A stretch of 64,000 bases of DNA from assembly GCF_001427585.1 (NCBI RefSeq), contig NZ_LMGY01000012.1:60001-124000 (forward strand), in the 5' to 3' direction. Shown here piece by piece: positions 9,647-19,022 of the stretch. A model generated the notes under the pieces. The model ran no database searches. It was not told the origin of the DNA and saw only the letters and a list, made by a program, of their open reading frames with translations. Positions within the stretch are counted from its first letter, which is position 1. Each line of letters opens with the position of its first letter. A program made the translations under genes and the position numbers. Source of the stretch: Pseudoxanthomonas sp. Root630. Lineage in GTDB: Bacteria > Pseudomonadota > Gammaproteobacteria > Xanthomonadales > Xanthomonadaceae.

Positions 9647-11829
9647 CAGTAGAGGTCCACGGGGTCCACGTCGAGCGACCAGCGCGTGCGGCGTGCTTCA
9701 GGCAACGCGTGGATCTGCGGAAGCGCGAGGTCGAGCGTGCGATGCAGCGTGCGGCGTTCGGGCGACGACAGCAGCAGCTGCACGCGGTGCAGGCCCGCGC
9801 GGCGTGGCATCGGCGCCAGCAGCGGGCCGTGCAGTTCGAGGGTGGCGTCGTGCGCGCGCAGCGCCTGCTTGGCCGCCTGCAGGAACTGCTGCGCCGCATC
9901 GACGTGCTGGGCTTCGGCACGCAGCAGCGCGAGGTGCGCGAACGGCGGGAAGCCCGCCATGCGCCGCTGTTCCAGTTCGGCGTCGGCGAAGGCGTGGTAG
10001 CCGCCGTTGATGAGCGTATCCAGCAGCGGATGGTCGGGGTGGTGCGTCTGCAGCCACACATCGCCGCGCTTGCCGGCGCGCCCGGCACGCCCGGCCACCT
10101 GAATGAGCTGCTGCGCGAGCTTCTCGGTCGCGCGGAAATCGGTGGAGAACAGACCTTCGTCCACGCCCACCACGGCGACGCGGGTGAGATGCGGCAGGTC
10201 GTGGCCCTTGGCGAGGATCTGCGTGCCGACCAGGATGCCCGGGGCCTCGCCCAGCTTCGCCAACTGCTGCGCCAGGCCGTCGCGTTTCTGCGTGGTGCTG
10301 CGGTCCACCCGCAGCACCGGCACGTCCTGGAAGGTCTCGGTGAGCAGTTCCTCGAGTCGCTCGGTGCCGATGCCCTGCGGCTGCAATGCAAGGCCACCGC
10401 AATCCGGGCAGGCCAGCGGCGCAGGCTGGCGCGCGCCGCAGTGATGGCACTGCAGCCGCTTGCCGGCGCCATGCACGGTCATGGACGCATCGCAGCGCTT
10501 GCAGTGCGCGCTCCAGCCGCAGTCGTGGCAGAGCAGCACGGGCGCGTAGCCACGCCGGTTCTTGAACACCAGCGCCTGGCCGCCGGCATCGACGGCCTGG
10601 CGCAGTGCCTGCAGCGTCTCCGTCAACAAGCCTGCCTGCTGCGGTCGCTTGCGCATGTCCAGCACGCGCACGCTGGGCGGTTGCGCTTCGCCGGCGCGAC
10701 GCGACAGGCGCAGGTGCGTGTAGCGGCCACTGCGTGCGTTGTGCAGGGTTTCCAGCGACGGCGTCGCGCTGCCCAGCACCACCGGCACGTCGAGGGCCTT
10801 GCCGCGCACCAGCGCGAAATCGCGCGCGTGGTAGCGGATGCCGTCCTGTTGCTTGTAACTGCCGTCGTGCTCCTCATCGACGACGATCACCCCGGCGTCG
10901 GGCAGCGGCGTGAACACCGCCGAGCGCGTGCCGACCACCACCCGCGCCTCGCCGCGCAGGCAGGCGGCCCAGGTGCGGGCGCGTTCGCCGTCGTTGAGCC
11001 CCGAGTGCAGTGCATGCACCGGCACGCCCAGGCGGTCGCGGAAGCGCGACAGGGTCTGCGGTGTCAGGCCGATCTCCGGCACCAGGACCAGGGCCTGCCG
11101 CCCGCGTGCCAGGCAGTCGGCGATGGCTTGCAGGTAAACCTCGGTCTTGCCGCTGCCGGTCACGCCGTCCAGCAACAGCGCGCCGAAGCCGCGGGTGGCG
11201 ACGATGGCATCGACGGCGACGCGTTGCTGTTCGTTGAGGGGGGGGGCTGCGCGGGGCACGGGCGTCGGTGCGGACACCGGCACGGCCACGCGTTCGGCCA
11301 GTCCCCGCTTGGCCAACCCGCGTGCGGTCGCACGGCCTTCGTCCAGATGCAGGTCCAGCACGTCCTCGTCCAGCGGCGCCACGGCCAGCAGGTCCGCCAG
11401 CCGCCGGGGCCGGCTGCCGGCGCGCAGCCGGTCGAGCTGGGTGCGCCCGGCCTCGGTGAGCTGCCAGTGCCAGGCATGGGTGTCCGGAAGGGGTTCGCCC
11501 TGGCGGAGGGCGGTGGGTAGCGCCGTGGCGAAGACCTCGCCCAGCGGGGCATGGGTGTAGCGGGCCAGCCAGTGCAGGGATTCCATCAGTTCTCCCTGTA
11601 CGAGCGGCGCTTCGTCCAGCACGGCCAGGGCCTCGCGCAGCTCGGGCACGTCCTCGGTGCGGGCTTCGACCGACGCGACCACCCCCACCAGTTCGCGGCT
11701 TCCGAACGGCACGCGGACCCGCTTGCCGACGTCGGCGGAGGTGGCCGTATGGCCACGGGGCGGCAGGTAGTCGAACGCCTGCGGCAAGGGCACAGGCAGC
11801 GCGATCCGCAGGGCGGGAGAGGGTGGCAT
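9646..11829 (-). CDS. priA: Primosomal protein N' (replication restart helicase PriA)
   Basis: A 727-residue superfamily 2 helicase that reloads the replisome at stalled forks. In order: the N-terminal 3'-DNA-binding domain (ALPVPLPQAFDYLPP), Walker A LLDGVTGSGKTEVY, DEEH box VIVVDEEHDGSYKQQ, and a zinc-binding insertion with paired cysteines (LLCHDCGWSAHCKRCDAS, LQCHHCGARQPAPLACPDCG). The late helicase motifs follow (VGTQILAKGHDLPHLT and QVAGRAGR). Length is normal for the family. The upstream region carries a DnaA-box palindrome. The MHS transporter gene follows with a one-base overlap. Confidence 0.97.
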   Translation of the reverse strand: MPPSPALRIALPVPLPQAFDYLPPRGHTATSADVGKRVRVPFGSRELVGVVASVEARTEDVPELREALAVLDEAPLVQGELMESLHWLARYTHAPLGEVFATALPTALRQGEPLPDTHAWHWQLTEAGRTQLDRLRAGSRPRRLADLLAVAPLDEDVLDLHLDEGRATARGLAKRGLAERVAVPVSAPTPVPRAAPPLNEQQRVAVDAIVATRGFGALLLDGVTGSGKTEVYLQAIADCLARGRQALVLVPEIGLTPQTLSRFRDRLGVPVHALHSGLNDGERARTWAACLRGEARVVVGTRSAVFTPLPDAGVIVVDEEHDGSYKQQDGIRYHARDFALVRGKALDVPVVLGSATPSLETLHNARSGRYTHLRLSRRAGEAQPPSVRVLDMRKRPQQAGLLTETLQALRQAVDAGGQALVFKNRRGYAPVLLCHDCGWSAHCKRCDASMTVHGAGKRLQCHHCGARQPAPLACPDCGGLALQPQGIGTERLEELLTETFQDVPVLRVDRSTTQKRDGLAQQLAKLGEAPGILVGTQILAKGHDLPHLTRVAVVGVDEGLFSTDFRATEKLAQQLIQVAGRAGRAGKRGDVWLQTHHPDHPLLDTLINGGYHAFADAELEQRRMAGFPPFAHLALLRAEAQHVDAAQQFLQAAKQALRAHDATLELHGPLLAPMPRRAGLHRVQLLLSSPERRTLHRTLDLALPQIHALPEARRTRWSLDVDPVDLY

Positions 11830-12274
11830 CGCGCGCAGTTTATCGGTCCGCCCGGGCGAGGTCAGGTGTTGTGCAGTTGCACTGCTCTCCTGTCAATTTC
11901 TTGACGAAAATCACGCAAGTGCCCATGCCATAAAGGGAAATGGGTTTATCCACATCTGCTGTGGATAAATCTGTGCATGGCGCTGATGCTTCACGGCGCG
12001 ATGACGTCCCCGCAAGCGTTCCAGTCAGGTTGGCGAAAAAAGCGCCACCCTGAATATTCTTTTAAATATCAATGATTTGGGCGTGAAACGCGGCTGAAAC
12101 ATAGTGCTCTGCACCGTGCTCGCCGGGGCACGTGACGGTTTGGTGACCGCTGTGCACAACGCATTTTCGTGGAAACCCTTGTGCCGCCGGGGAGAGCAGG
12201 TTCCGGCGCGCTGTCAAGCGTCCATACGGGCCCGCAGGCTGTCTATGATCAGGCTGTCGAACCCCGGTTTCCGC
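11830..12274. other. Non-coding stretch between priA and the sigma-like gene
   Basis: About 445 bp between divergent genes without a convincing reading frame. It holds two inverted perfect DnaA boxes (11945-11969), an AT-rich patch (gaatattcttttaaatatc, about 12052-12070), and a weaker DnaA-like site ttgtgcaca on the minus strand near 12150-12158. Promoters for both flanking genes must lie here but none is unambiguous. Confidence 0.6.
11945..11969. promoter_or_regulatory. Inverted pair of consensus DnaA boxes
   Basis: TTTATCCACA at 11945-11954 and TGTGGATAAA at 11960-11969 form a perfect 10-bp inverted repeat with 5 bases between. Each arm contains the strict DnaA box TTATCCACA. It lies about 115 bp upstream of the priA start. 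DnaA binding is inferred from the match to the consensus. Confidence 0.7.
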
Positions 12275-13717
12275 ATGACCCCGAACCCGCTGCCAGAACC
12301 CCCACCCGCCGCCCTGGCTGCCTTCCTGCGTGGCTGCGAACGGCGGGGTGCGGTCTTCGCCGCGCTCCAGTGCGGCGACGCCGAGCGCGGCGATGTGGCG
12401 CTGGCGGCGGCGCTACGGGCGTTCCGGGCCCATGCGGCCGAGTTGCCGATGGCCGCGTGGCCGGCGCGGTTCTGGAGCCTGCTGGTGGCGGCTCCGCCGC
12501 TACGGTCCGAATCACCCGTCGCGCAACGCGCACCTTCGATGCGGGCACTTGCCGATATCGCCGCGCCAGACCGGGCCGCGCTGCTGTTGCGGCTGGCAGG
12601 CGGATTGCAGGAAGAAGAGGCCGCCGGCGTGCTGGGCCAGTCCGCCGACGACTACCGGGCCGCGCTGGCGCGCGCCTGCCCCAGGGACGCCGCCGGGCGG
12701 CCGGACGCCGACGCCTGGCGCCAGCTGGCCGAGGCGGTCCAGACGCACCTGCGTGACCTGCCCCCCGAGCGGTTGGCCCGCTTGGCCCGCCTGCGCGAGG
12801 AGGCGCTGGCGGGCACGCGGATCCCACCCGCTGGCGTTTCCACCGCGCCTGCTCTTACTGCATCACCCGCCAGGACGCCGCGCCGGTGGCCGTGGGTCGT
12901 GCTGGTCCTGGCGCTGATGGCCGCCGCGCTTGGCGCGACCTGGTGGCCTGGTGCGCCGTGGGCGGCGCTGCTGCAGCCGGCGCCGAAGCCTGCGTCGGAT
13001 GCAGTGACCCTCACCGATCCCGACATCCGGCAGGAAGCTTTGCCGCCGGCCGAACCGCCCGCCGCGCGCTTCGATGCGGAGGAGGCAGCGCGCACCGATC
13101 GCGATGCGCCGATGCGCGCGGATCCCGAGGTGGCCACCCTGGTGCCGGACGCGGATTTCCTCGCGTGGTACGTCGTGCAGCGCGCAGCCACGGCGGCGGC
13201 GGCCGTCGCCCCTGAGCCAGCGTCGCCACGCGCGCCGCCCGACGAGGGCGCGGAGGCGGCCCCCGCGCCGACTGTCGTGGCGCCGGAACCGCTGCACCCG
13301 AGGGATGCGCTCACCCGGCAGCGCGCCGACTATGCGGCGTGGCAGGCGTTGGGCGAAGTGGATCGCGCGCGCCTGCGCGCCGCGGCGCGGGACCTCGCGG
13401 CGCAGCCCGTGGAGACGCAGCAGGCACTGCGCACGCGCTTCGCCGCACTCGATGCCATGGAGCATCGCGGCTGGCGCCTGGGTCCCGCGTTGGGCGCGGT
13501 CTGGCCGCGCCTGCAGCCGATGTTCGCCTACGTGCCGGCGCGTGAGCGCGAACCGCTGCTGGCGTTGCTCCGCCAGCTGGATGCCGCAGCGTTGGACGAC
13601 CTGGCCGCGCTGTCGCAGCGCGTTCCGCCGCCTGAGCGCGACCGCTTCCGCCACGAACTGATCCGCGTGCCCGCAGGCGAACGCGCAGCGTGGCTGCACG
13701 CGCGGCGCGAACGCTGA
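12275..13717 (+). CDS. Membrane protein with sigma-factor-like N-terminus and DUF3106-like C-terminus
   Basis: About 480 residues. Residues 1-190 resemble a degenerate ECF sigma factor: AALAAFLRGCERRGAVFAAL recalls region 2, and LLLRLAGGLQEEEAAGVLGQ recalls the start of region 4. One transmembrane helix (PWVVLVLALMAAALGATWW, about residues 208-226) follows. Then comes an Ala/Pro/Glu-rich linker. The C-terminal helical domain, with LRAAARDLAAQPVETQQALR and repeated R-x-R-x-F/W segments, resembles DUF3106. In related genomes I recall sigma-like and DUF3106 proteins as separate neighbours, so this may be a fusion. The start is uncertain (12245 or 12275); no good ribosome-binding site precedes either. 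Function unknown. Confidence 0.7.
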   Translation: MTPNPLPEPPPAALAAFLRGCERRGAVFAALQCGDAERGDVALAAALRAFRAHAAELPMAAWPARFWSLLVAAPPLRSESPVAQRAPSMRALADIAAPDRAALLLRLAGGLQEEEAAGVLGQSADDYRAALARACPRDAAGRPDADAWRQLAEAVQTHLRDLPPERLARLARLREEALAGTRIPPAGVSTAPALTASPARTPRRWPWVVLVLALMAAALGATWWPGAPWAALLQPAPKPASDAVTLTDPDIRQEALPPAEPPAARFDAEEAARTDRDAPMRADPEVATLVPDADFLAWYVVQRAATAAAAVAPEPASPRAPPDEGAEAAPAPTVVAPEPLHPRDALTRQRADYAAWQALGEVDRARLRAAARDLAAQPVETQQALRTRFAALDAMEHRGWRLGPALGAVWPRLQPMFAYVPAREREPLLALLRQLDAAALDDLAALSQRVPPPERDRFRHELIRVPAGERAAWLHARRER

Positions 13718-13721
13718 GGCG

Positions 13722-14952
13722 TCAGCCGTTGACCCAGGTGGTCAGCGCCAGGAACACGATCGCCATCACCAGCATCATGAAGTAGAGCGTGCCCAGCACG
13801 CAGAACTTGATCGCGGTGAAGATCCAGTGCTGGCGATACACGCGTTGCTGCATCCAGAACAGATAGACCGGCATCCAGAAGAACAGCAGCATCTGCACCA
13901 GGCCCAGCGGCAGCCGCCCCCACCAGGCCGACGCCGGCAGCAGGCCGCTGACGGCCGAACAGACGCAGATCGCCAGCACGCACAGGCACAGGTAGGCGTG
14001 GCTGTAGAGCGCCACCACCAGGTGCTCCAGATACACGCGCCGGGTTTCCAGATAGAAGATCTTCAACAGCAGCGCGAACAGCGGCACCAGCACGAACAGC
14101 GCCGACGGCACCGAGCCGATCAGCACGTTCTTGAAGTGTTCCGGATCCTGCTGGATGCGCGGGATGTTCTGTTCGCCGCGCGCCAGCTTCTTGTTGAGCC
14201 AGGCGTTGGCGAAGTCGGGCAGCCAGCCTACCTTGACCGGATTCGTCTTCGCATCGAAGGGCTTGTCGCCGATGGTGATCATCGAGCTGGTCGGCGCGTC
14301 GGGTAGTGGCTGGCCTTCCGGAAAGCGATCGGGCCTGGCCAGTGCGGGATGGTCGGGTTGCAGTGCCGCGATGCGTTCGCGCGCACGCCGCTGCGTGGAG
14401 AAGATGTTCTTCTCGATGCGCTCGCGCATGAACCCCAGCCCGGCCGGCATGCTGGCGCGTACCGACGCCAGGTCCTCCACCGTCTTGTCGCGCAGTTCCA
14501 CCACCTCGTCGACGGTCTTCAGTGGCGCGAAATCGACGCCGCCCGCATCCGGGTCGGCCATCAGGTTGGGGCGAGTGCCGTCGGTCCCCGCGGCGACCGG
14601 CGGCGGCGTGGGCATCGACACTTCGCCCAGGTGCACGGTGAACTTCGCGACGAAGAACGTCAGCACGCTGATGATGACGAACAGGCGCAGCGGCGCCACG
14701 AATGGCGCGCGGTGGCCGGCCAGGTAGGCGTTGGCCAGCTTGCCCGGCGACAGCAGCGTGCGCAGCGTGCGGAAGATGCGCCCATCCAGGTGCCAGAACG
14801 ACTCGAACACATCTTCGATCGCGTGCCCGAAGCTGCTCAGCGGGTTGTGCGCGTTCTGCCCCGCACTGGTGGCAGAAGCCACCCTGCAGCGGCGTCTTGC
14901 AGTTCTGGCACGCAGGGGCGTGCACGGCGTCGGCTTCGTGCGATGAAGTCAT
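13722..14952 (-). pseudogene. DUF3667 membrane protein gene with a one-base frameshift
   Basis: The N-terminal zinc ribbon (ACQNCKTPLQGGFCHQCG) is read from an ATG at 14952. The rest of the protein (AHNPLSSFGHAIEDVFESF onward, about five hydrophobic segments, 386 residues from a GTG at 14882) is in another frame. The frames join perfectly if one base is dropped from the four-base C-run at 14859-14862 (G-run on the coding strand), giving the continuous family-typical HQCGQNAHNPL. The gene is therefore either a recent frameshift mutant, a sequencing error in a homopolymer, or expressed from the downstream GTG without its zinc ribbon. DUF3667 proteins are membrane proteins of unknown function. 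It converges with the sigma-like gene, 4 bp apart. Confidence 0.8.
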
Positions 14953-15054
14953 GGGGCGTTCGGACGGTGCGGGTGGCGAGCGGGTAAGATACCGGCCTCC
15001 CGTGACCCGGTGCCAGCGCGCAACCGCGCGACCGTAGTCCGGCGGTTGCCCCTC

Positions 15055-16440
15055 ATGTCCGTGTCCCTCTCCCCGACCCCGCGCTTCGGCCAGGAAGTGC
15101 GTGCGACGGCCTCCCTCGCCCTGCCGCTGGTGCTGGGCCATGTCTCCACCGGCCTGATCGGCTTCGTCGACAACGTCATCGCCGGCCACCACGCCACCCA
15201 GACACTGGCGGCGGTCACCGTGGGCACGGCCTTGCTGTGGCTGCCGATGATGGTGCCGATCGGTACGCTGATCTCGCTGACGGCGTCGGTTTCGCAGCTG
15301 GACGGCGCGAACCGGCGCAGCGAGATCGCCCCGCTGTTCCGCCAGGCGTTGTGGCTCTCGCTGGGCCTGGGCCTGCTGATGTTCGCTTTCCTCAGCGTGG
15401 CGCCCTACGCGCTGGCGGCGTTCGGCATCGCGCCCGACATCATTCCCGGCGCGACCGCCTTCCTGCACGGGATCCGCTGGGGCGTGCCGGCGCTGACGTT
15501 CTACTTCTGCATGCGCTATCTCAGCGAGGGCACGCACTGGACGCTGCCCACGATGATCCTGGGCTTCGGCGGTCTGCTGGTGCTCGCGCCGATGGGCTAC
15601 GTGCTGACCTTCGGCAAGCTGGGTTTCCCGGAAATGGGCGCGGGCGGGCTGGGCATCGCCTCGGCGCTGACGATGTGGCTGCAGGCCATCGCCTTCGCGG
15701 TGTACCTGTCGCGATCCAGGCGTTTCGCCGACCTGCACCTGTTCGCGCATTTCGATCCGCCGCGCCGCGAACCGATCCTGCAACTGTTGCGCACGGGCCT
15801 GCCGATCGGCATCACCGTGCTGATGGAGGGCAGCCTCTTCATCGTCACCGCGCTGCTGATCGCGCGGCTCGGCGCCACGCCGGCGGCCGCCCACCAGATC
15901 GCCATCAACGTCTCGGCGCTGTGCTTCATGGTGCCGATGGGCGTGGCCGAGGCCACCACGGTGCGCGTCGGCCACGCGGTGGGCTCGGGCGATGCGCCGG
16001 GCATCCGCCGTGCCGCGCACGCGGGTTACGTCATCGTGCTGGCCACGCAGGCGATGTCGGCGCTGTTCCTGCTGCTGGGCCACGACCTGGTGGTGGCGTT
16101 GTACACCGACGACCTGGCCGTGGCCGCACTCGCGGGCACGCTGCTGCTGTTCGCGGCGGCCTTCCAGTTCCCGGATGGCATCCAGGTGCTGTCGGCCGGC
16201 GCGCTGCGCGGGTTGAAGGACACCCGCGTGCCCATGTGGCTGGCCGTCGTCTCTTACTGGGGCCTGGGCATGCCGCTGGGCGCCGGGCTGGGCCTGGGCC
16301 TGGGCTGGGGCCCGCAGGGCATGTGGGCGGGCCTGATCGTGGGCCTGACCGCCGCGGCTGTCCTGCTGGGCTGGCGTTTCGAGCGCAGCAGCCGGCGCCA
16401 TGTGGCCGGCGCGCAGGCCCCCTCGCCAGCGTCACGGTGA
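15055..16440 (+). CDS. MATE family efflux transporter (NorM-like)
   Basis: A 461-residue inner-membrane multidrug/cation antiporter with twelve hydrophobic segments in two six-helix halves. Recognisable segments are ASLALPLVLGHVSTGLIGFV in helix 1 (usual MATE pattern with D in VDNVIAGHH), GTALLWLPMMVPIG, and PIGITVLMEGSLFIVTALLI at the start of the second half. I use the ATG at 15055; an in-frame GTG 45 bp upstream adds a basic extension unlike the family. Substrates of this subgroup are usually cationic drugs; the specific one is unknown. Confidence 0.9.
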   Translation: MSVSLSPTPRFGQEVRATASLALPLVLGHVSTGLIGFVDNVIAGHHATQTLAAVTVGTALLWLPMMVPIGTLISLTASVSQLDGANRRSEIAPLFRQALWLSLGLGLLMFAFLSVAPYALAAFGIAPDIIPGATAFLHGIRWGVPALTFYFCMRYLSEGTHWTLPTMILGFGGLLVLAPMGYVLTFGKLGFPEMGAGGLGIASALTMWLQAIAFAVYLSRSRRFADLHLFAHFDPPRREPILQLLRTGLPIGITVLMEGSLFIVTALLIARLGATPAAAHQIAINVSALCFMVPMGVAEATTVRVGHAVGSGDAPGIRRAAHAGYVIVLATQAMSALFLLLGHDLVVALYTDDLAVAALAGTLLLFAAAFQFPDGIQVLSAGALRGLKDTRVPMWLAVVSYWGLGMPLGAGLGLGLGWGPQGMWAGLIVGLTAAAVLLGWRFERSSRRHVAGAQAPSPASR

Positions 16441-16503
16441 CCAACGGGGCATGAAAGCCCCGCGGGCACACGCTACAGTGGCGCCAGTTTCCCGGAGTCT
16501 TCC

Positions 16504-18408
16504 ATGAACCAAGTCGCACCTGCACCTCGCCGCAGCCCGGTCGCCACGTTCTTCGTGGGGCTGTGGGACGTGATGAACTTCACCCGCAAGCTGGTCCTCA
16601 ACCTGATCTTCTTCGGGTTGCTGTTCCTGATCTTCATCTTCTTCATCATCGCCGCCGGCAGTGGCGGGGTGAAGCCGCTGATGGAGCGCACCACCTTCGT
16701 GCTTGCGCCGGAAGGCCGCCTGGTGGAGCAGTTCACCGCCGATCCCGCCACGCGCGCGCTGGCCAAGGCGCTGGGCGACAAGAGTGGCGAGGAAGTGCAG
16801 TTGCGCGACCTGGTGCGCGCCATCGAAGCCGCGCAGAAAGACGAGAAGATCGAACGCATGCTGCTGCGCGTGGACCAGCTTCAGCCCACCGGCTATGCCT
16901 CGCTGCGCGAGGTCGCCGCGGCGCTCGCGAAGTTCCGCGCCTCGGGCAAGCAGATCGTCGCCTTCGGCGAGAACCTCAGCCAGACGCAGTACCTGCTGGC
17001 CGCGCAGGCCAACGAGGTCTACATCGATCCGATGGGCAGCCTGGTGCTCGAGGGACTGGGCCGCTACCGCCAGTACTACCGCCAGGGCCTGCAGGACAAG
17101 CTCGGCGTGGACGTGCACCTGTTCAAGGTGGGCGAGTACAAGTCGGCTGCCGAACCCTACGTGCTCGACGCCGCGTCGAAGGAAGCCAAGGAAGCCGATC
17201 TGTACTGGATGAACGATGTCTGGCAGCGCCTGCTCGCCGACATCGCCAAGGTGCGCAAGACCACGCCTGAGGCGCTGGCTGCCGGCGTCGATACCCTGCC
17301 GGAAGGCGTCGCCGCCGCCGGTGGCGACCTGGCCAAGTACGCATTGCAGCAGAAGCTCGTCGATGGCCTGAAGACCCAGGAGGAAGTCGAGAACCTGCTG
17401 ATCGAGCGCGGTGTCGCCGACGAGGATTCGGACACCGGCTTCCGCGCCATCGGCCTGGCCGGTTACCTGGCCCAGATCGATGCCAAGAAGAACCCGCTCG
17501 ACAGCCGTCCGCAGGTCGCCGTGGTCGTGGCCGAGGGCGAGATCACCGACGGTGAACAGCCGGCCGGTCGTGTCGGTGGCGTGTCCACCTCCGCGCTGTT
17601 GCGCGAGGCGCGCGACGACGAGGACGTGAAGGCCGTGGTGCTGCGCGTGGATTCGCCCGGTGGCGGCGTGTTCGCTTCCGAGCAGATCCGCCGTGAAGTG
17701 GCCGAACTGAAGAAGGCCGGCAAGCCGGTGGTCGTCTCGATGGGCGACCTCGCCGCGTCGGGTGGCTACTGGATCAGCATGAATGCCGACCGCATCTATG
17801 CCGATCCGTCGACGATCACGGGCTCGATCGGCATCTTCGGCATGATTCCCACGGTGCCGCGCGCGCTGGAGAAGATCGGCGTGCACACCGATGGCGTGGG
17901 CACCACCCGCTTCGCCGGTGCGTTCGACATCACCCGCCCGCTGGACCCGGCCGTCGGCCAGGTGATCCAGTCGGTCATCGACAAGGGCTATGCGGACTTC
18001 ACCGGCAAGGTCGCCGATGCGCGCAAGCAGTCCGTCGAGGACATCGATGCCGTGGCGCGTGGTCGCGTGTGGAGCGGTGCGCAGGCGAAGGAGCGCGCGC
18101 TGGTCGACGAACTGGGCGGCATGGAGGCCGCGTTGGCCGATGCGGCCAAGCGCGCCAAGCTGGGCGATGCCGATGCCTACCGCGTGCGCTACATCGAAAA
18201 GGCCGCGTCGCCGTTCTCGCAGTTCATGTCGGGCCTGGCCGGTACGCGCCTGGGCGCGGCGTGGCTGAAGGATTCCGACTTCGCACGCGCGCTGCTGGCC
18301 CGCAGCCTGCCGGAGATGGAAGCGCAGCTGCGCTTCGTCGACGAAGCCGTGAACGACCGCAACGGCGCGCCGGTGAAGACGCTGGCCTACTGCTTCTGCG
18401 GTTTCTGA
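16504..18408 (+). CDS. sppA: Signal peptide peptidase SppA, 67-kDa type
   Basis: A 634-residue inner-membrane serine protease that degrades released signal peptides. One N-terminal membrane anchor lies at about residues 35-55 (NLIFFGLLFLIFIFFIIAAG). Two tandem S49 protease domains follow. The catalytic lysine is K213 in GEYKSAAEPYV of the first domain and the nucleophile is S419 in MGDLAASGGYWIS of the second, matching the E. coli Lys/Ser dyad arrangement. GGGV-ASEQI and DPSTITGSIGIFG are further landmarks. A strong terminator follows. Confidence 0.96.
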   Translation: MNQVAPAPRRSPVATFFVGLWDVMNFTRKLVLNLIFFGLLFLIFIFFIIAAGSGGVKPLMERTTFVLAPEGRLVEQFTADPATRALAKALGDKSGEEVQLRDLVRAIEAAQKDEKIERMLLRVDQLQPTGYASLREVAAALAKFRASGKQIVAFGENLSQTQYLLAAQANEVYIDPMGSLVLEGLGRYRQYYRQGLQDKLGVDVHLFKVGEYKSAAEPYVLDAASKEAKEADLYWMNDVWQRLLADIAKVRKTTPEALAAGVDTLPEGVAAAGGDLAKYALQQKLVDGLKTQEEVENLLIERGVADEDSDTGFRAIGLAGYLAQIDAKKNPLDSRPQVAVVVAEGEITDGEQPAGRVGGVSTSALLREARDDEDVKAVVLRVDSPGGGVFASEQIRREVAELKKAGKPVVVSMGDLAASGGYWISMNADRIYADPSTITGSIGIFGMIPTVPRALEKIGVHTDGVGTTRFAGAFDITRPLDPAVGQVIQSVIDKGYADFTGKVADARKQSVEDIDAVARGRVWSGAQAKERALVDELGGMEAALADAAKRAKLGDADAYRVRYIEKAASPFSQFMSGLAGTRLGAAWLKDSDFARALLARSLPEMEAQLRFVDEAVNDRNGAPVKTLAYCFCGF

Positions 18409-18434
18409 CGTCCACCGACATCGCGTGATCCAGC

Positions 18435-18470
18435 GGGCCGCCCGGGCAACCGGGCGGCCCGTTTCGTTTG
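18435..18470 (+). terminator. Intrinsic terminator of sppA
   Basis: The stem gggccgcccgg / ccgggcggccc with loop gcaa is followed by gtttcgttt, 27 bp after the sppA stop. Confidence 0.9.
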
Positions 18471-18539
18471 CGCCGCGCGATGGCCGACTGCCGTGCAATC
18501 CGCGTTGTATGCGGCATCGACGAAAGCATGGGGTGTCAG

Positions 18540-19022
18540 ATGAAGCGCAGGGTAGGGGTGGCGGTGGCAATGAGCGCGTTGGCATGCGGCGGTAGTGCCA
18601 GGGCGGTGGAGGCCGTCCTGCCCGACCTGCCTTCGTGCATGCGCGCGCCGGCACCCGATGATGCCGGCGTGGTCGCGACCCCCGGTGGCTTCATGCTGGT
18701 GCATCCGCGTAATGCGGATCTGCCGGACGACTACACCGGCTGCAAGACACTGTGGGTGATGGACGTCGATCCCGTGCCGTGGCGCTGGGCGACGCTGTGG
18801 TTCCGGGACGGGCGACTACAGCGTGTGGTGAGTACCTTGAAAGACGCGCCTGCGCCGCGCATCTGCGACATGCCGGGCGTCGTGCTGCCGGCCGGCTACG
18901 CGCCTGCACCTGCTTGCGAAGGCCTGGACGATCATCCCTGGGTATCGCTTCGCCTGCCGAGCTGGCCGCGCGTGTGTGCCAACGATACGCCGCCCGCCGT
19001 GTGCGATAAGGAGCCGGAATGA
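18540..19022 (+). CDS. Small exported protein of unknown function
   Basis: A 160-residue protein with a signal peptide (MKRRVGVAVAMSALACGGSARA, probable cleavage after ARA). The mature part has several cysteines (SCMRAP, TGCKTLW, RICDMP, PACEGL, RVCAND, AVCDK), suggesting disulfides in the periplasm. I chose the ATG at 18540 because it directly precedes the signal peptide; the frame is open 24 codons further upstream. The stop overlaps the next gene's start (ATGA), so the two are co-translated. Family not recognised. Confidence 0.75.
   Translation: MKRRVGVAVAMSALACGGSARAVEAVLPDLPSCMRAPAPDDAGVVATPGGFMLVHPRNADLPDDYTGCKTLWVMDVDPVPWRWATLWFRDGRLQRVVSTLKDAPAPRICDMPGVVLPAGYAPAPACEGLDDHPWVSLRLPSWPRVCANDTPPAVCDKEPE

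Noticed and set aside
11940..12080. Possible replication origin (DnaA boxes plus AT-rich patch)
   Set aside because: Only two strict boxes, no dnaA, dnaN or rpmH genes nearby; origins in this family are usually next to dnaA. A regulatory site is more likely.
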